Assembly: GCA_032622095.1 (NCBI GenBank)
Contig: CP136065.1
Location: 205,884,151 to 205,948,150 of the forward strand
Reading direction: 5' to 3'
Source of the DNA: Siphonodentalium dalli
Lineage: Eukaryota; Mollusca; Scaphopoda; Gadilida; Siphonodentaliidae
Length of the DNA stretch: 64,000 nucleotides
Below are positions 10,441 to 21,316 of the stretch, one piece after another. Position 1 is the stretch's first letter. The number at the start of each line of letters is the position of its first letter. A program made the position numbers and the translations under genes. The notes beneath the pieces are model-generated. The model was not told the DNA's origin and made no database searches. It worked only from the letters and a program-made list of their open reading frames with translations.

Positions 10441-13400
10441 TGGAAGATTCATCTGCTTCGGGAGCCACATCTAGTCGAGAATGCAAATACTGCAAAAAAG
10501 ATTTCCGCCATGACAATGACGCCAACATGATGAGTCACCAGTCAGCTTGTCGTAAAAGGCCACCACCACAAACACCGAAATAACAAAGTTCTTCACAGCT
10601 GGAAAAAAATCAAAATCCGACGAATGTGAAATAACGGACTCCACAAGCTCGACTATAAATGAACATACATCAGTAGTTCTGAGCGACGATACTGCACAGG
10701 ATATGTTATTGATGCAGTTAATTTCTATCAGAAGTACCCATTCCAACTGCACTCTGAAGATAAGTTAGACTTTGTGCCTTTCGATGGGTCTATCTATTCG
10801 CAAGGTTGTGTAAGTCGAAACTTCAGGTTGGTAGATGGTACCGAGAGTAACATATGTGGTGCCTGTTCCAACCTCAAATATAACAGAAACTTGAATGCTA
10901 CGAGAGACCGACGTGACGATTCAAATGATGACTTGAAGTATATAAACAACAAATACTTGTCTTCGTATCAAAGACAAGATTGAGTTATTGAACAACGAGA
11001 AGCTTGAGCGAATGAACACAACTAGGACAGTAACACATATGCAGGCTCAAATAGGTATGTACAAGACATCCACAACACTCCTAGCAACAAATGCCATTCA
11101 AATGATCCATCAAAAAAGGAGTATTGGCTTCATTGTTTCTCAGTTAGGTGCAGCCATTAAGGGACTGTATGGTATACGATGCGCGACTTCGAGATTGCTG
11201 GACTATTTTGCTCTCTGGTGTGCCACGACTGCTACACACTCTACAGCAAACATGAGGTCTCCCTAGCCTCTCGCATACGTACAGGATCATATCAAAAGAG
11301 TTTGATCTTCACGGTATGAAACTCGTTGTGACGTGTGAGACTGACATAAAACACCAACTGCAAGAAAATCTGAAGAAAATCTGAAGAAAATAACCAAGAA
11401 CATCTCAAGTGAAACTGGTTGGTCTCTGAAAGCTGATGAGGTTTCAGTTGAAAAACGACTGAGAAGGACTAGTTCAACCAATGAAATAGTTGGATTGTGC
11501 GTTAATCACTCCGCAATGGGTGATTCAATCTTTAACAGAGAACACATTGTGATCAACCTTGAGGATAAATTGGAGAACAACAAGATACAACTGAGGCGTT
11601 GGTTTTTGCTCTTTCTTGTGTCGGCGAGCAGGACTACCACGGAAAACCGACCATCATATTGCCTATCTGCAACAACAAGACTGGTGACGAACAGAAGACT
11701 ATTTTCGATACTGTGGTTGAGAGTTGGGACTCAAGTCATGGCATACTACTGAATGTCGGCTCAGATGGTGATGGGGTGAGGAGAACAGTTTTGTATCAGT
11801 TTATGTGCAAAACACAGGATGCTTCAACTCCTCTCTTTAAAGAGTTAGGCGAGCTGAAATACTTGGATCTGAGGGTTGGACCAATGAACATCACTGTGAA
11901 TTTCGACCCCAAACATCTGTGTAAACGGATTCGAAACAATCTTATATCAGGTGAACTCGCAATTTTGGATGTAAATTTTAATTCGTTCAATCTACGTCCA
12001 TTACTTGCTAAACTACCCTACAGCCAAACACAAGTGAACATTTTTTCTGGATCCTCAGGATAAACAAAATGTGCCAGCAGCGGTCAGTCTCTTGGAAATC
12101 TTTGCAACACAAGCTTGGGATAAAATTGAATTGTCACCTGGGATAAGTGATATGATGCCAGCGCTCAAAGTTCTGAAAGTAATTTGTACAGGAATTTTGT
12201 CTTTCTTTGCTCGTCCAAACCTATCAATAGAGGAGATGCTCATAGAAGCAAGTTCAATGGCACACGTCCTATTCTATCTCTGTCGAAATGATACAAAGCT
12301 GCTTCCAAACGTACTGTATCACGATCTACAAGCAACTGTCAAGGATGTGTTTTTCTGTTCGGCACAATATAAAGTGCATTTCCCTGACAAAACCCTATTG
12401 TATTATCAGTTAGGGCAGTGATCAGGTAGAACAATTGTTCTCATCTGTGAGAACCCAGACACATGACAGGTCGTGCGATGTCGAACAGCTGGAGTGCAGA
12501 TTACATCGCGCAATTTTTATGGATCAGATATACTCCAAATTTCCTGAATGGAAACAGAAAGCAAGTAGGTTATCTGGTCATGTAGACCACACTGCCCCCT
12601 TACAATGGACTGCAAACATCAAATGTAAAAATATTAATTTCAATAGCATCTGGCAAACGGGGAAAGATCTTGCATGTACAGCTCTGCCAAAGGATTTTGA
12701 TATTAATGTTGTTTCGGATGACACAGAGGTAACTGATACAGCAGGGGATGACACAGTGGTACTCGTGACAATGCAGAAACCATTCGGAAAGATTGTTGGA
12801 GTGTCAGAGACGGACACCATTACTTCTGTTGCCGAAGATGCTCAAAATAGTGATGCTTTAGTGGGATTTGAGAACGAATTGGCTGATAATTCAGGTCACA
12901 ACCCTACCATTCTCATTTATAATACTCCAACGTACAAATCAACACTCGTCCGTCTCATATCCAACAACATTGGGTGTAAATTGTCTGCTGACCGTCTGAG
13001 AAGAGTTCAGGGCATGTCTAAATACATTGGTTCTTGCAGGGTATTAAGTAACACTGCAGATACAGACACTGAACTTAACAACTTTGTAACAGTTTCGGAT
13101 GTGATCGCTTCAATAGTGAACACTGGCGACCACAAAGGGTATGGTCTTTGTTTACTTATTTGTGATAGGATAGTGGACAGTTGCAAGAAGAAGCAGAGTT
13201 TCTTGGATGTTGGACAGCAAGGGGTACTCACCGGTCGCCTGCTCAAGTTGAAATGTAATGATGGAGATTATACCTGGAAACAAGGACAAACAGGCACTGA
13301 ATTATCAGTCGAAATGAAAGATTGTAGGCGTGTTGCACCAGAATTAAAGATTGATGGTGAACTGATGAGTTATTCTTGGTTTGAGAAATGCCTGCAGGAT

Positions 13401-13921
13401 TTGTTCGAGGTACTCCCCAAAGCTGAGAAACCACCAAGATCATCTGATGTGCCGTACATTGACGCGAATGGCATCGTGTATTCTACACCGAACAGGAGAC
13501 ATCTACCGAATTAGTCGATCAGGATGATAGCGGGGATTTTAAATGTGGAGTTTGCAAGACGTCAATGCCAAGAAAGTCTGGACGTCTCCACATTGGATAC
13601 CATATTATGAAGGGTCAATTGGATGACTCAGCGTGTGGGTTATGCGGTAATCATAGCTGTTCGATAGATCTCAAGAAGACTTCGCACAAAACAACGATCC
13701 CCGTTTCCAATTGTGACCTGTTTGCCAAATTCAGTCTCAAACCAGCCGAGGTGTCCAAACCAAGGGCGCCATGTACGAACAGGCCATCCCGATGTCCTAC
13801 GTGTGATGTTGTGTACTGGACATACCACATGGAGAGCCATTATAGGCAAAAACATCAGGGTGTAGAATGTCCAGTGAAGGTGGCTCATGTTGAGAAACAG
13901 AGAATGGTTAAATTAGAATGA
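10441..13921 (+). pseudogene. Large transposase-like relic of an unnamed animal/fungal family
   Basis: Frames on one strand join into a protein of roughly 1,100 residues. An N-terminal finger reads CKYCKKDFRHDNDANMMSHQ ending in AC (10477-10545). A Cys-rich block with QGCVSRNF and ICGACSNL lies at 10800-10880. Near 11200 a shifted frame gives SGVPRLLHTLQQ and GLPS. An RNase H-like core follows: VGSDGDGVRR (11755) and ITVNFDPKHLCKRIRN (11890-11940). Near 12405 comes LGQ, then after one extra base DQVEQLFSSVRTQTHD (12423-12470), followed by PLQW and SIWQTGKDLA. The C-terminus has paired zinc motifs (CGVCKTSM, CGLCGNHSC, APCTNRPSRCPTC and WTYHMESHYRQKH). From memory this order matches a widespread unnamed family in animals and basidiomycetes, and the D...H..K..RN...E layout recalls P/THAP9 transposases. 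Stretches 11599-12063, 12071-12421, 12435-13514 and 13565-13921 are still open. A few frameshifts disable it, so it is probably young. No TIRs or target duplication were found. Confidence 0.75.
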
Positions 13922-14038
13922 ACATATATAATAATTATCAGTCATTCGTAATTTGACCATTCTGTTTTTTCCAGCATCATCCAACTTTGGTGTACTTTCG
14001 CCACCAGTTAAACTCAAATACTAATAAATTATAACTAT

Positions 14039-14357
14039 GAGCACAAGCAATACACTCATGAGATTAAAAACATGCATCATGAAAAACTCAACACAACCAG
14101 CTGACACAACCAGTGAAACAACTTTTAAAAAATAATTATTTTATCTAATTATTTATTCCAGACTTTGCACTGGACTTTGTGTAATGTGCATTCATCCATG
14201 AAATGCACTCGTATTTACTTTATATATATTTTTTAAGTTGCTAGTTAAAGTGAAGTTGTAAACACACAACACACCGGAAAATTATATGCTGCCCAGGTTG
14301 AGATGGGGTTTTCTAGATAAAAGTTTTAAATCTCATATGAGTGTATTGCTTGTGCTG
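14039..14357. mobile_element. Short foldback element or MITE
   Basis: Inverted arms of about 30 bp bracket roughly 320 bp. The left reads gagcacaagcaatacactca and then tgagatt, and the right reads aatctcatatgagtgtattg and then cttgtgct. It lies just 3' of the transposase relic, so it could be a subterminal repeat of that element rather than an independent MITE. Confidence 0.55.
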
Positions 14358-15520
14358 AGAGTTCAGCTCTTTTTGTTATGCGGTATTTCATAAAGTGTAT
14401 GTCCTATATATTTCCATTGGACGTGTGTCCTTATAAGTGTTTTGACTGGTTGTATTAATATAGTTTCCTATGAACGATCCACGCTGATCTTATTGGATTT
14501 AATGGAGTCAGATGTAGCAGTGACTTTCTATGCAAAATGTATCAGATATATTCATTTTCATTTTATCATCGATGTCGTTCAACTGACATTTATAAATTGA
14601 ATTTTGAAAAACGTTGAAGCTGATTGAAGAATTATTTAAGTTAATTTAAACTCAGGTGAAGTTTCAATTATCGTGGTGCAAAGTGACTTACAAAATCTTG
14701 ATCTAATCTGGATTCAGACATGAATGAGTTTAACAAGAAACTTTGATTACATTTTCTGGCACAAAATTACCCAAGTATTTCAGACTAGACACTTATCAAA
14801 CTGTTTCTTGCCTGTTTTACAATATGCAGTGTACGTGGTTAGATGGATCATTTTAATATTAACAATAACTAAATGGTTGTAGAATAGCGCATATAAATCT
14901 CATTAGTTCACAAGTGAAAGACAGTCATGTTTTACTAAGAAAATGCTATTGAGACTGATTGAGATCCATGCGAATGTCTGTTCATTAATAATTGGATATG
15001 TAACACTGTAGAATAGCACTTTTGTCTTTTATAGTATTAGTAACTTTGTGCCAGAAACATGTTTATAGATTAGAGAACAGGCATGTTCTACATTTATTTT
15101 ACACATTATTTCAGTTTCATATCAGACTTGGAGAGTTGAATTTCAGTTTGATACCACAGATGGTCGTAATGTGATATTTTATTTTACTTACTGAATTATA
15201 TGTGGTTTATTTGTCTTTAGAGTTCATTATAATATATTTACATACCAAGTGGTTATCCAACCCAGGTGGGCCAGCGCAGTTAAAAATTTCACGAAGGTTT
15301 ACTTATTAAAAACATTCTGTTCACTTAGTAAAACAATTCTGAGGCCAACCTGACCACAGGGAATTGTACCTAGTATATTGTGTGTACACTACATGTGTTA
15401 TTTAGATCATAACGCATCAAAACAATCATTATATATGCTAAACAGCTTGTAATTAGGTAAAAAAAAGGCAAAAGGAAAACATTTGCAAGCACCAGCAAAC
15501 ACCGGAAAAAAACGTGTTTT
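14358..15520. other. AT-rich stretch with no recognised gene
   Basis: No open frame of note and no recognised motif was seen on either strand. It may include non-coding 3' sequence of the transposase element, but nothing in the sequence shows where that element ends. Confidence 0.35.
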
Positions 15521-15595
15521 CAGGAGCTGCGACCCCCCCCCCCCCCCACCCCGGCCTTGTGTCGGAAATTTGTTTGCGCGACCCCCCCCCCCTTG
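15490..15595. repeat. C-homopolymer block
   Basis: Two C runs (about 15532-15547 and 15582-15592) are separated by accccggccttgtgtcgg and aaatttgtttgcgcg. Together with the block at 8885-9003 they suggest a dispersed repeat that carries long C or G runs. Confidence 0.55.
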
Positions 15596-16098
15596 TTGCT
15601 TTTAGAAATTATACATAGTAAAAGGATAAATCCGTAGACGCTTTAGATAGGTGCAGTGCTGTATGTATTGCAAATATATTTCGTGCACAATAGTCAGTTC
15701 TTGAGTACGTCCGATGCCGCGTAGAACACGCAAATGTCATAAGATGTTTTTGTGTTTATCAGAAGCTTTACATTACAAGTTTACAACCACCATCGTGTAA
15801 CTGTCTCTGGATGCTTGCTGTGTTGTCAGAATCACGACACAGAACCTGCAGTGGGACACGAAGTAATGGTATGCCCTACCAGGCACACATAATTACATAT
15901 CCTGGTCGTCGCGGAAAAGAGAGCTTCAAATTTCGTCGATATATCTACATAGCTTGTACTTCCTCTCCGAATTGCTCTGTCCAGATTTGTTAGCCCGGAA
16001 GCTTTTCTATTAATTTATGTCATCTGCAGCGGACATCCTATACAGTTCGAGCGTTATCATAACAAGGTATCATTACTCGGGGAAACCAAATTATCCCC

Positions 16099-16626
16099 CG
16101 AGAGCGGACAACCCTAACGAACTGTCCGAGAAACAATCAAACACAACCGCTAATTGAGCATCGATGATGACCATTATAGATTCTGCTTAAATTCGGTCAG
16201 GTCAGCTCAAAGTCAGGAATCTATACCAATATCCGGTAGAAAATTGAGTTATATTTAATTGTGAAGCTCCCGGTGTACCGCATACACATATGCTGGCAGG
16301 CAGACACGAGTGTTCCTATATATCATATGGTTTGTTGAGGTATGTTTTTGTTCAACAGAGCTTTCCATACGTATTCACTTCTGGAAGGAGCTTACGGTTG
16401 CTACTATACAAGGTGTCTGCAGAAATAGTTGAATTGGTTTATCAGCGCTTATAATTAGATGAAATCTTCTCGGTACGCACAAATGCTTACATATTTATAT
16501 TTTAAACGGTTTGTTTAAATAAAATAAAAATAAAACATTGATTCAATTTTTTTAATTTAATTTTTGAATGTTTTTAGATTGAACTCCTTCTCATGTCTGC
16601 TCATGTTGACATTTAAATTCAAATTT
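16099..16626 (+). repeat. Dispersed 0.5-kb repeat, copy 1 (interior of TIR element T1)
   Basis: About 520 bp from gcggacaaccctaacgaact to acatttaaattcaaatt recur at 18812-19322 with high identity and a few small indels. The second copy lies inside T1. This copy lacks T1 ends, so it is probably a truncated T1 or one end of a local duplication that now brackets the (TA)n tract and the minisatellite. Confidence 0.8.
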
Positions 16627-16844
16627 TAAATTTAGAACAAAATTAATTTAATTGTTATGTTTTTTAGATTGAACTGCTGACTCAATTCAACATTTAAACA
16701 AAACTTTTAAATAAAATTTTATGTAAGAATAAAATCCAAATTAAAAATTACAACAAACGCTGTTATAACATCCGCCATGTCACCACGTCACAGGTTGAAA
16801 TCGGCCAAGGGGTCTGGGAGAAAAATCGCTAACAGACGGATCCT

Positions 16845-16848
<4 letters not shown>

Positions 16849-16902
<54 letters not shown>
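16849..16902. repeat. (TA)n microsatellite
   Basis: A run of about 27 TA units. The 84-codon open frame that crosses it is an artefact of the repeat (alternating Ile and Tyr). Confidence 0.95.
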
Positions 16903-16903
<1 letters not shown>

Positions 16904-17075
16904 CTACACCAGAGGACGTACATTCTTTTCTTTTCGCATTTAATGGTGAAAATTATAACAAGTGTCATGCAAAATACACATGCTCCTGCTTGAAGAATCT
17001 CGTTGAACAATTGTTTTTTTTATCAATATGATCATCAATAACGAACCAACTTTTCAACATATTCTCATGCAAATA

Positions 17076-18391
17076 GATCATATTGGACCTACATAGTCAC
17101 ATGTGATCATAATGGACCTAAATAGTCACATGTGATCATATTGAACCTACATAGTCACATGTGTTCATATTGGAACTACATAGTCACATGTGTTCATATT
17201 GTACCTACATAGTCACATGTGTTCATAATGGACCTACATAGTCACATGTGATCATATTGGACCTACATAGTCACATGTGTTCATATTGGACCTACATAGT
17301 CACATGTGTTCATATTGGACCTACAGTCACATGTGTTCATATTATACCTACATAGTCACATGTGTTCATAATGGACCTACATAGTCACATGTGTTCATAT
17401 TGGACCTACATAGTCACATGTGATCATATTGGACCTACATAGTCACATGTGATCATATTGGACCTACAGTCACATGTGTTCATATTGGACCTACATAGTC
17501 ACATGTGTTCATAATGGACCTACATAGTCACATGTGATCATATTGGACCTACATAGTCACATGTGTTCATATTGGACCTACATAGTCACATGTGTTCATA
17601 ATGGACCTACATAGTCACATGTGTTCATATTGGACCTACATAGTCACATGTGTTCATAATGGACCTACATAGTCACATGTGTTCATATTGGACCTACATA
17701 GTCATATGTGTTCATAATGGACCTACATAGTCACATGTGTTCATAATGGACCTACATAGTCACATGTGATCATATTGGACCTACATAGTCACATGTGTTC
17801 ATATTGGACCTACATAGTCACATGTGTTCATATTGGACCTACATAGTCACATGTGTTCATATTGGACCTACATAGTCACATGTGTTCATATTGGACCTAC
17901 ATAGTCACATGTGTTCATATTGGACCTACATAGTCACATGTGTTCATATTGGACCTACATAGTCACATGTGTTCATATTGGACCTACATAGTCACATGTG
18001 TTCATATTGGACCTACATAGTCACATGTGTTCATATTGGACCTACATAGTCACATGTGTTCATAATGGACCTACATAGTCACATGTGATCATATTGGACC
18101 TACATAGTCACATGTGTTCATATTGGACCTACATAGTCACATGTGTTCATATTGGACCTACATAGTCACATGTGTTCATATTGGACCTACATAGTCACAT
18201 GTGTTCATATTGGACCTACATAGTCACATGTGTTCATATTGGACCTACATAGTCACATGTGTTCATATTGGACATACATAGTCACATGTGTTCATATTGG
18301 ACCTACATAGTCACATGTGTTCATATTGGACCTACATAGTCACATGTGTTCATATTGGACCTACATAGTCACATGTGTTCATATTGGACAT
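17076..18391. repeat. Minisatellite, about 45 units of 29 bp
   Basis: The unit is ggacctacatag followed by tcacatgtgttcatatt. Units vary at two main positions: gttcat or gatcat, and atatt or ataat. At least three units lack cata and are 25 bp long. The first third of the array mixes variants, while blocks near 17810-18060 and 18110-18390 are almost uniform, a sign of recent local amplification. Each unit contains the palindrome cacatgtg, an E-box-like site repeated at 29-bp spacing. No open frame persists. Confidence 0.95.
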
Positions 18392-18470
18392 ATTTGATTT
18401 TGAAATAAGCACACAGTGGAATTACACCCGTCATTCCGGTGCATTGCTTGGGCCGCACAGACACAAACGC

Positions 18471-19564
18471 CGGATTCGTCATCTCCAGTTTAAACCTTCG
18501 AGTTTAAACCTGGTTTAAACCTACATTGATGGTCCAGCCAAACCCGGCCTAAGTGGGCGTTTGTGGTCGTTCGGTGGCTAGCAGAGTCTATACGATGAGC
18601 ATGCAATCAAACTACCAAATCACCATGCGGAATACAAACAGGCCACTAGAATGATCGTTGTCACGCCCTCAATTATCGCGAACAAGTACATGCGCGCTCG
18701 TGTGGGAAATGAATCAATTGTGACATGATAATACCACATAGTTTCAAGCCGCCACTCTCATCTTGTGGACACACCACCAATCGATATTATGTTCAGCGCC
18801 GCCCACGTAAGCGGACAACCCTAACGAACTCTCGAGAAACAATCAAACACAACCGCTAATTGAGCATCGATGATGACCATTATAGATTCTGCTTAAAGTC
18901 GGTCAGGTCAGCTGAAAGACAGGAATCTATATCAATATCCGGTAGAAAATTGAGTTATATTTAATTGTGAAGCTCCCGGTGTACCGCATACACATATGCT
19001 GGCAGGCAGACACGAGTGTATGGTTTGTTGAGGTATGCGTTTTTGTTCAACAGATCTTTCCATATATATTCACTTGTGGAAGGAGCTTACCGTTGCTATG
19101 AGACAAGGTGTCTGCAGAAATAGTTGCATAAGTTTATCAGCGCTTGACTTTAAGTTATAATTAGATGAAAGTCTCCTCGGTACGCATAAATGATTCCATA
19201 TTTATATTTTAAACTGTTTGTTTAAATAAAAGAAAACTAAAACATTGATTTAATTTTTTTAATTTAATTTTTGAATGTTTTTAGATTGAACTCCTGCTCA
19301 TGTTGACATTTAAATTCAAATTTGAGATATGCTCGATGTCATAATTATCGATTTTAGAACCCGGCGGTCCGCATTATGCAAGTACAATCAATTATCTCGA
19401 TGATACCGAGAAACTACGGCTAAGTCATTGGTCTGGTTGGACCAGGTTTAAACCAGAGAGGACGAATGCGTCACTTGGACCTTCGGTCGCGGGTTTAAAC
19501 CACGGATTTAGCTGTCAAACGGCAGTTTACGTAGACCAGTTTTAAACCGGAGATGACGAATCCG
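18471..19564. mobile_element. TIR element T1, about 1.1 kb copy
   Basis: The ends are inverted: cggattcgtcatctccagtt on the left and accggagatgacgaatccg on the right. Subterminal regions carry several gtttaaac palindromes and ggtccagccaaacc. The interior contains the 0.5-kb repeat also found at 16099-16626. Related pieces occur at 39862, 41629-42067 and 43280-43380, some in the opposite orientation. No coding frame was recognised, so it is probably non-autonomous. I could not settle the target duplication or superfamily. Confidence 0.75.
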
Positions 19565-20560
19565 ACCATAAAGAACGTGCATCTGGTATGACGTGTGGAA
19601 ATAGTCCCATATTGGACTGTCTTAAAACCCGTTTTTAGGTTCATATGGAGCGTTTATTGATGTTAAATGATGCCAATATGAGCTTCGTTCGCTCATTACA
19701 ATAAGCCCGTTATGTGCTTATTTTGACTGATTTAGAGTTATTAAAATTTGCCAATGCTGAATTAAACCATCTCTGCGTCACCTTAAATCAGGTGCGCGAA
19801 ACCGCCTTCCTTTACCATAGATTATCCTCCCTTTACCGTAAAGTACGTATGAATCTGTTGTTTTCAAGCACTTGTCAATGATTCTGACGGCATAGACATC
19901 TGGCAATGCTGGAAATATAGTGACCCATATTTTGAGTAGTCGTTAAAAGTCTTGATTAAGATTATGACAGATGAGCGTGATTGCTTATAAATTGAGGGTA
20001 GGAACATCATAACCCATGACAATTACATGTGGGAGAGAGTTCCGGACCAAAATAGATATGTTGTGGGATAGCTACTAGATATTAGTCGCGGGGCAAAATC
20101 GTCCAAAAACACAATGCGCTCTACAGTGTGGTCGTGGGAGAGTTGAACTCGGAAGAAGTCGGATACAAGCTGATTTTGGTGTCGACGCGGAAAATACACC
20201 AGGAACAACATATCCAAAAACCGCAATCCGATCCTGGGAAAACTCAGGATCCACGATGGTCTCCAAAATAGCTGTTGGTATCTGAAAATGCTGAATTGCT
20301 GTGGTAGGTGCTACAATTAATGCCAAATTAGTAATAAATTGAAATATACACGAACAATGTTTAGTCGTAAACCAAATATGAAGAATGTCTGTTCGAAGAT
20401 AGCTGCCAAAATGGACAAAATCGAATCAAATTTACATTTTGTGCAAAATTTAAGAGCTAGTCCTATAAGAGTGAACCCCGCCCGAATTATGCGAGGAAGA
20501 ATGGTTGCAAAGTATAAGAGAAATTATTAGTCAGAGTTGTACGAATTCTCTCTAATATAA
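19565..20560. other. Stretch with only short, unrecognised frames
   Basis: Overlapping minus-strand frames at 20023-20326 and a lysine-rich plus-strand frame at 20339-20530 show no family resemblance. No tandem array or terminal repeat was recognised. Confidence 0.35.
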
Positions 20561-20802
20561 CCCTTTGAGTGCCAGATCGATTTTTGTATCAACCCATATA
20601 CCCTGTGCCAATGCATTTTCTTATATATGCGAGTCGACCATAGGTCGCCTCGCATATATAACAGAATGCATTGGCCTATCAATTTTTTTTTCTTATTTTT
20701 TTTTACAATTTTTTACAATTTTAATAATTTATTCTTATATTCTTGAACAGACTTATTTTGTATGTTTAGGGCCGATGAGATCGGCCCCTGGCACTCAAAG
20801 GG
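20561..20802. mobile_element. piggyBac-type MITE with CCCTTTGAGTGCCAG ends
   Basis: The 242-bp element has a 15-bp terminal inverted repeat, CCCTTTGAGTGCCAG. The flanks are ataa and tcaa, which could be a worn TTAA. Its core is the same palindrome found in the TTAA family next door (gccaatgcattttcttatat and its inverse). The outer ends differ from that family, so one core is combined with different termini. Confidence 0.75.
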
Positions 20803-20945
20803 TCAATTAAAACTCATGAGAGAGTACGAGAAAACAGGTTCTCATGCAACAGTTAAATCTGGATCTTTGACCGCCTAGAAACTGAAAAATAACTCAGTTT
20901 TATATGTACTGTTTATCTCGAATTGTGTGAATTTTGTGTAATTAA

Positions 20946-21312
20946 CCCTTTACCCAACAGAACGGCCCTGTGCCAATGCATTCTCTTATATATGCGAGTC
21001 GACCATAGGTCGCCTCGCATATATAAGAGAATGCATTGGCTTAACACATATTAATTGTTAACAAATGTAAGAAAAAATTATAATTTTTGTTTAGGCCAAT
21101 GCATTCTCTTATATATGCGAGGCGACCTAAGGTCGACTCGCATATATAAGAGAATGCATTGGCACAGGGCATAACTGTAACTATCACAATGTGGTCAATG
21201 AGCCGGTTCCAATGATATCCATATTTGTATGGTGTTATTGAGACAGACCGAAGATATTTTAGGCTGTTGAAGCTTTATTTGGGCGTTTTTGGACGGTTTG
21301 TTGGGTAAAGGG
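20946..21312. mobile_element. piggyBac-type MITE with exact TTAA target duplication
   Basis: The ends read CCCTTTACCCAACA and its inverse, bracketed by TTAA at 20942-20945 and 21313-21316. Both features are hallmarks of the piggyBac superfamily. Inside are two successive 68-bp palindromes, each with the arms gccaatgcattctcttatat and its inverse around gtcgacc. Each arm carries TATATAAG, a good TATA-box match, pointing outward on both strands. There is no transposase, so movement needs one in trans. Confidence 0.9.
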
Positions 21313-21316
21313 TTAA

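Noticed and set aside
16777-17031. 84-codon ORF crossing the (TA)n tract
   Set aside because: The middle is alternating Ile-Tyr from the microsatellite, with no conserved part.
17076-18391. Regular repeat array considered as a CRISPR-like array
   Set aside because: Units are contiguous 29-bp repeats with no unique spacers, and the surroundings are eukaryotic. It is a minisatellite.
16099-19322. LTR retrotransposon with 0.5-kb LTRs
   Set aside because: No TG...CA ends, primer-binding site, polypurine tract or gag/pol motifs. The second repeat lies inside TIR element T1.
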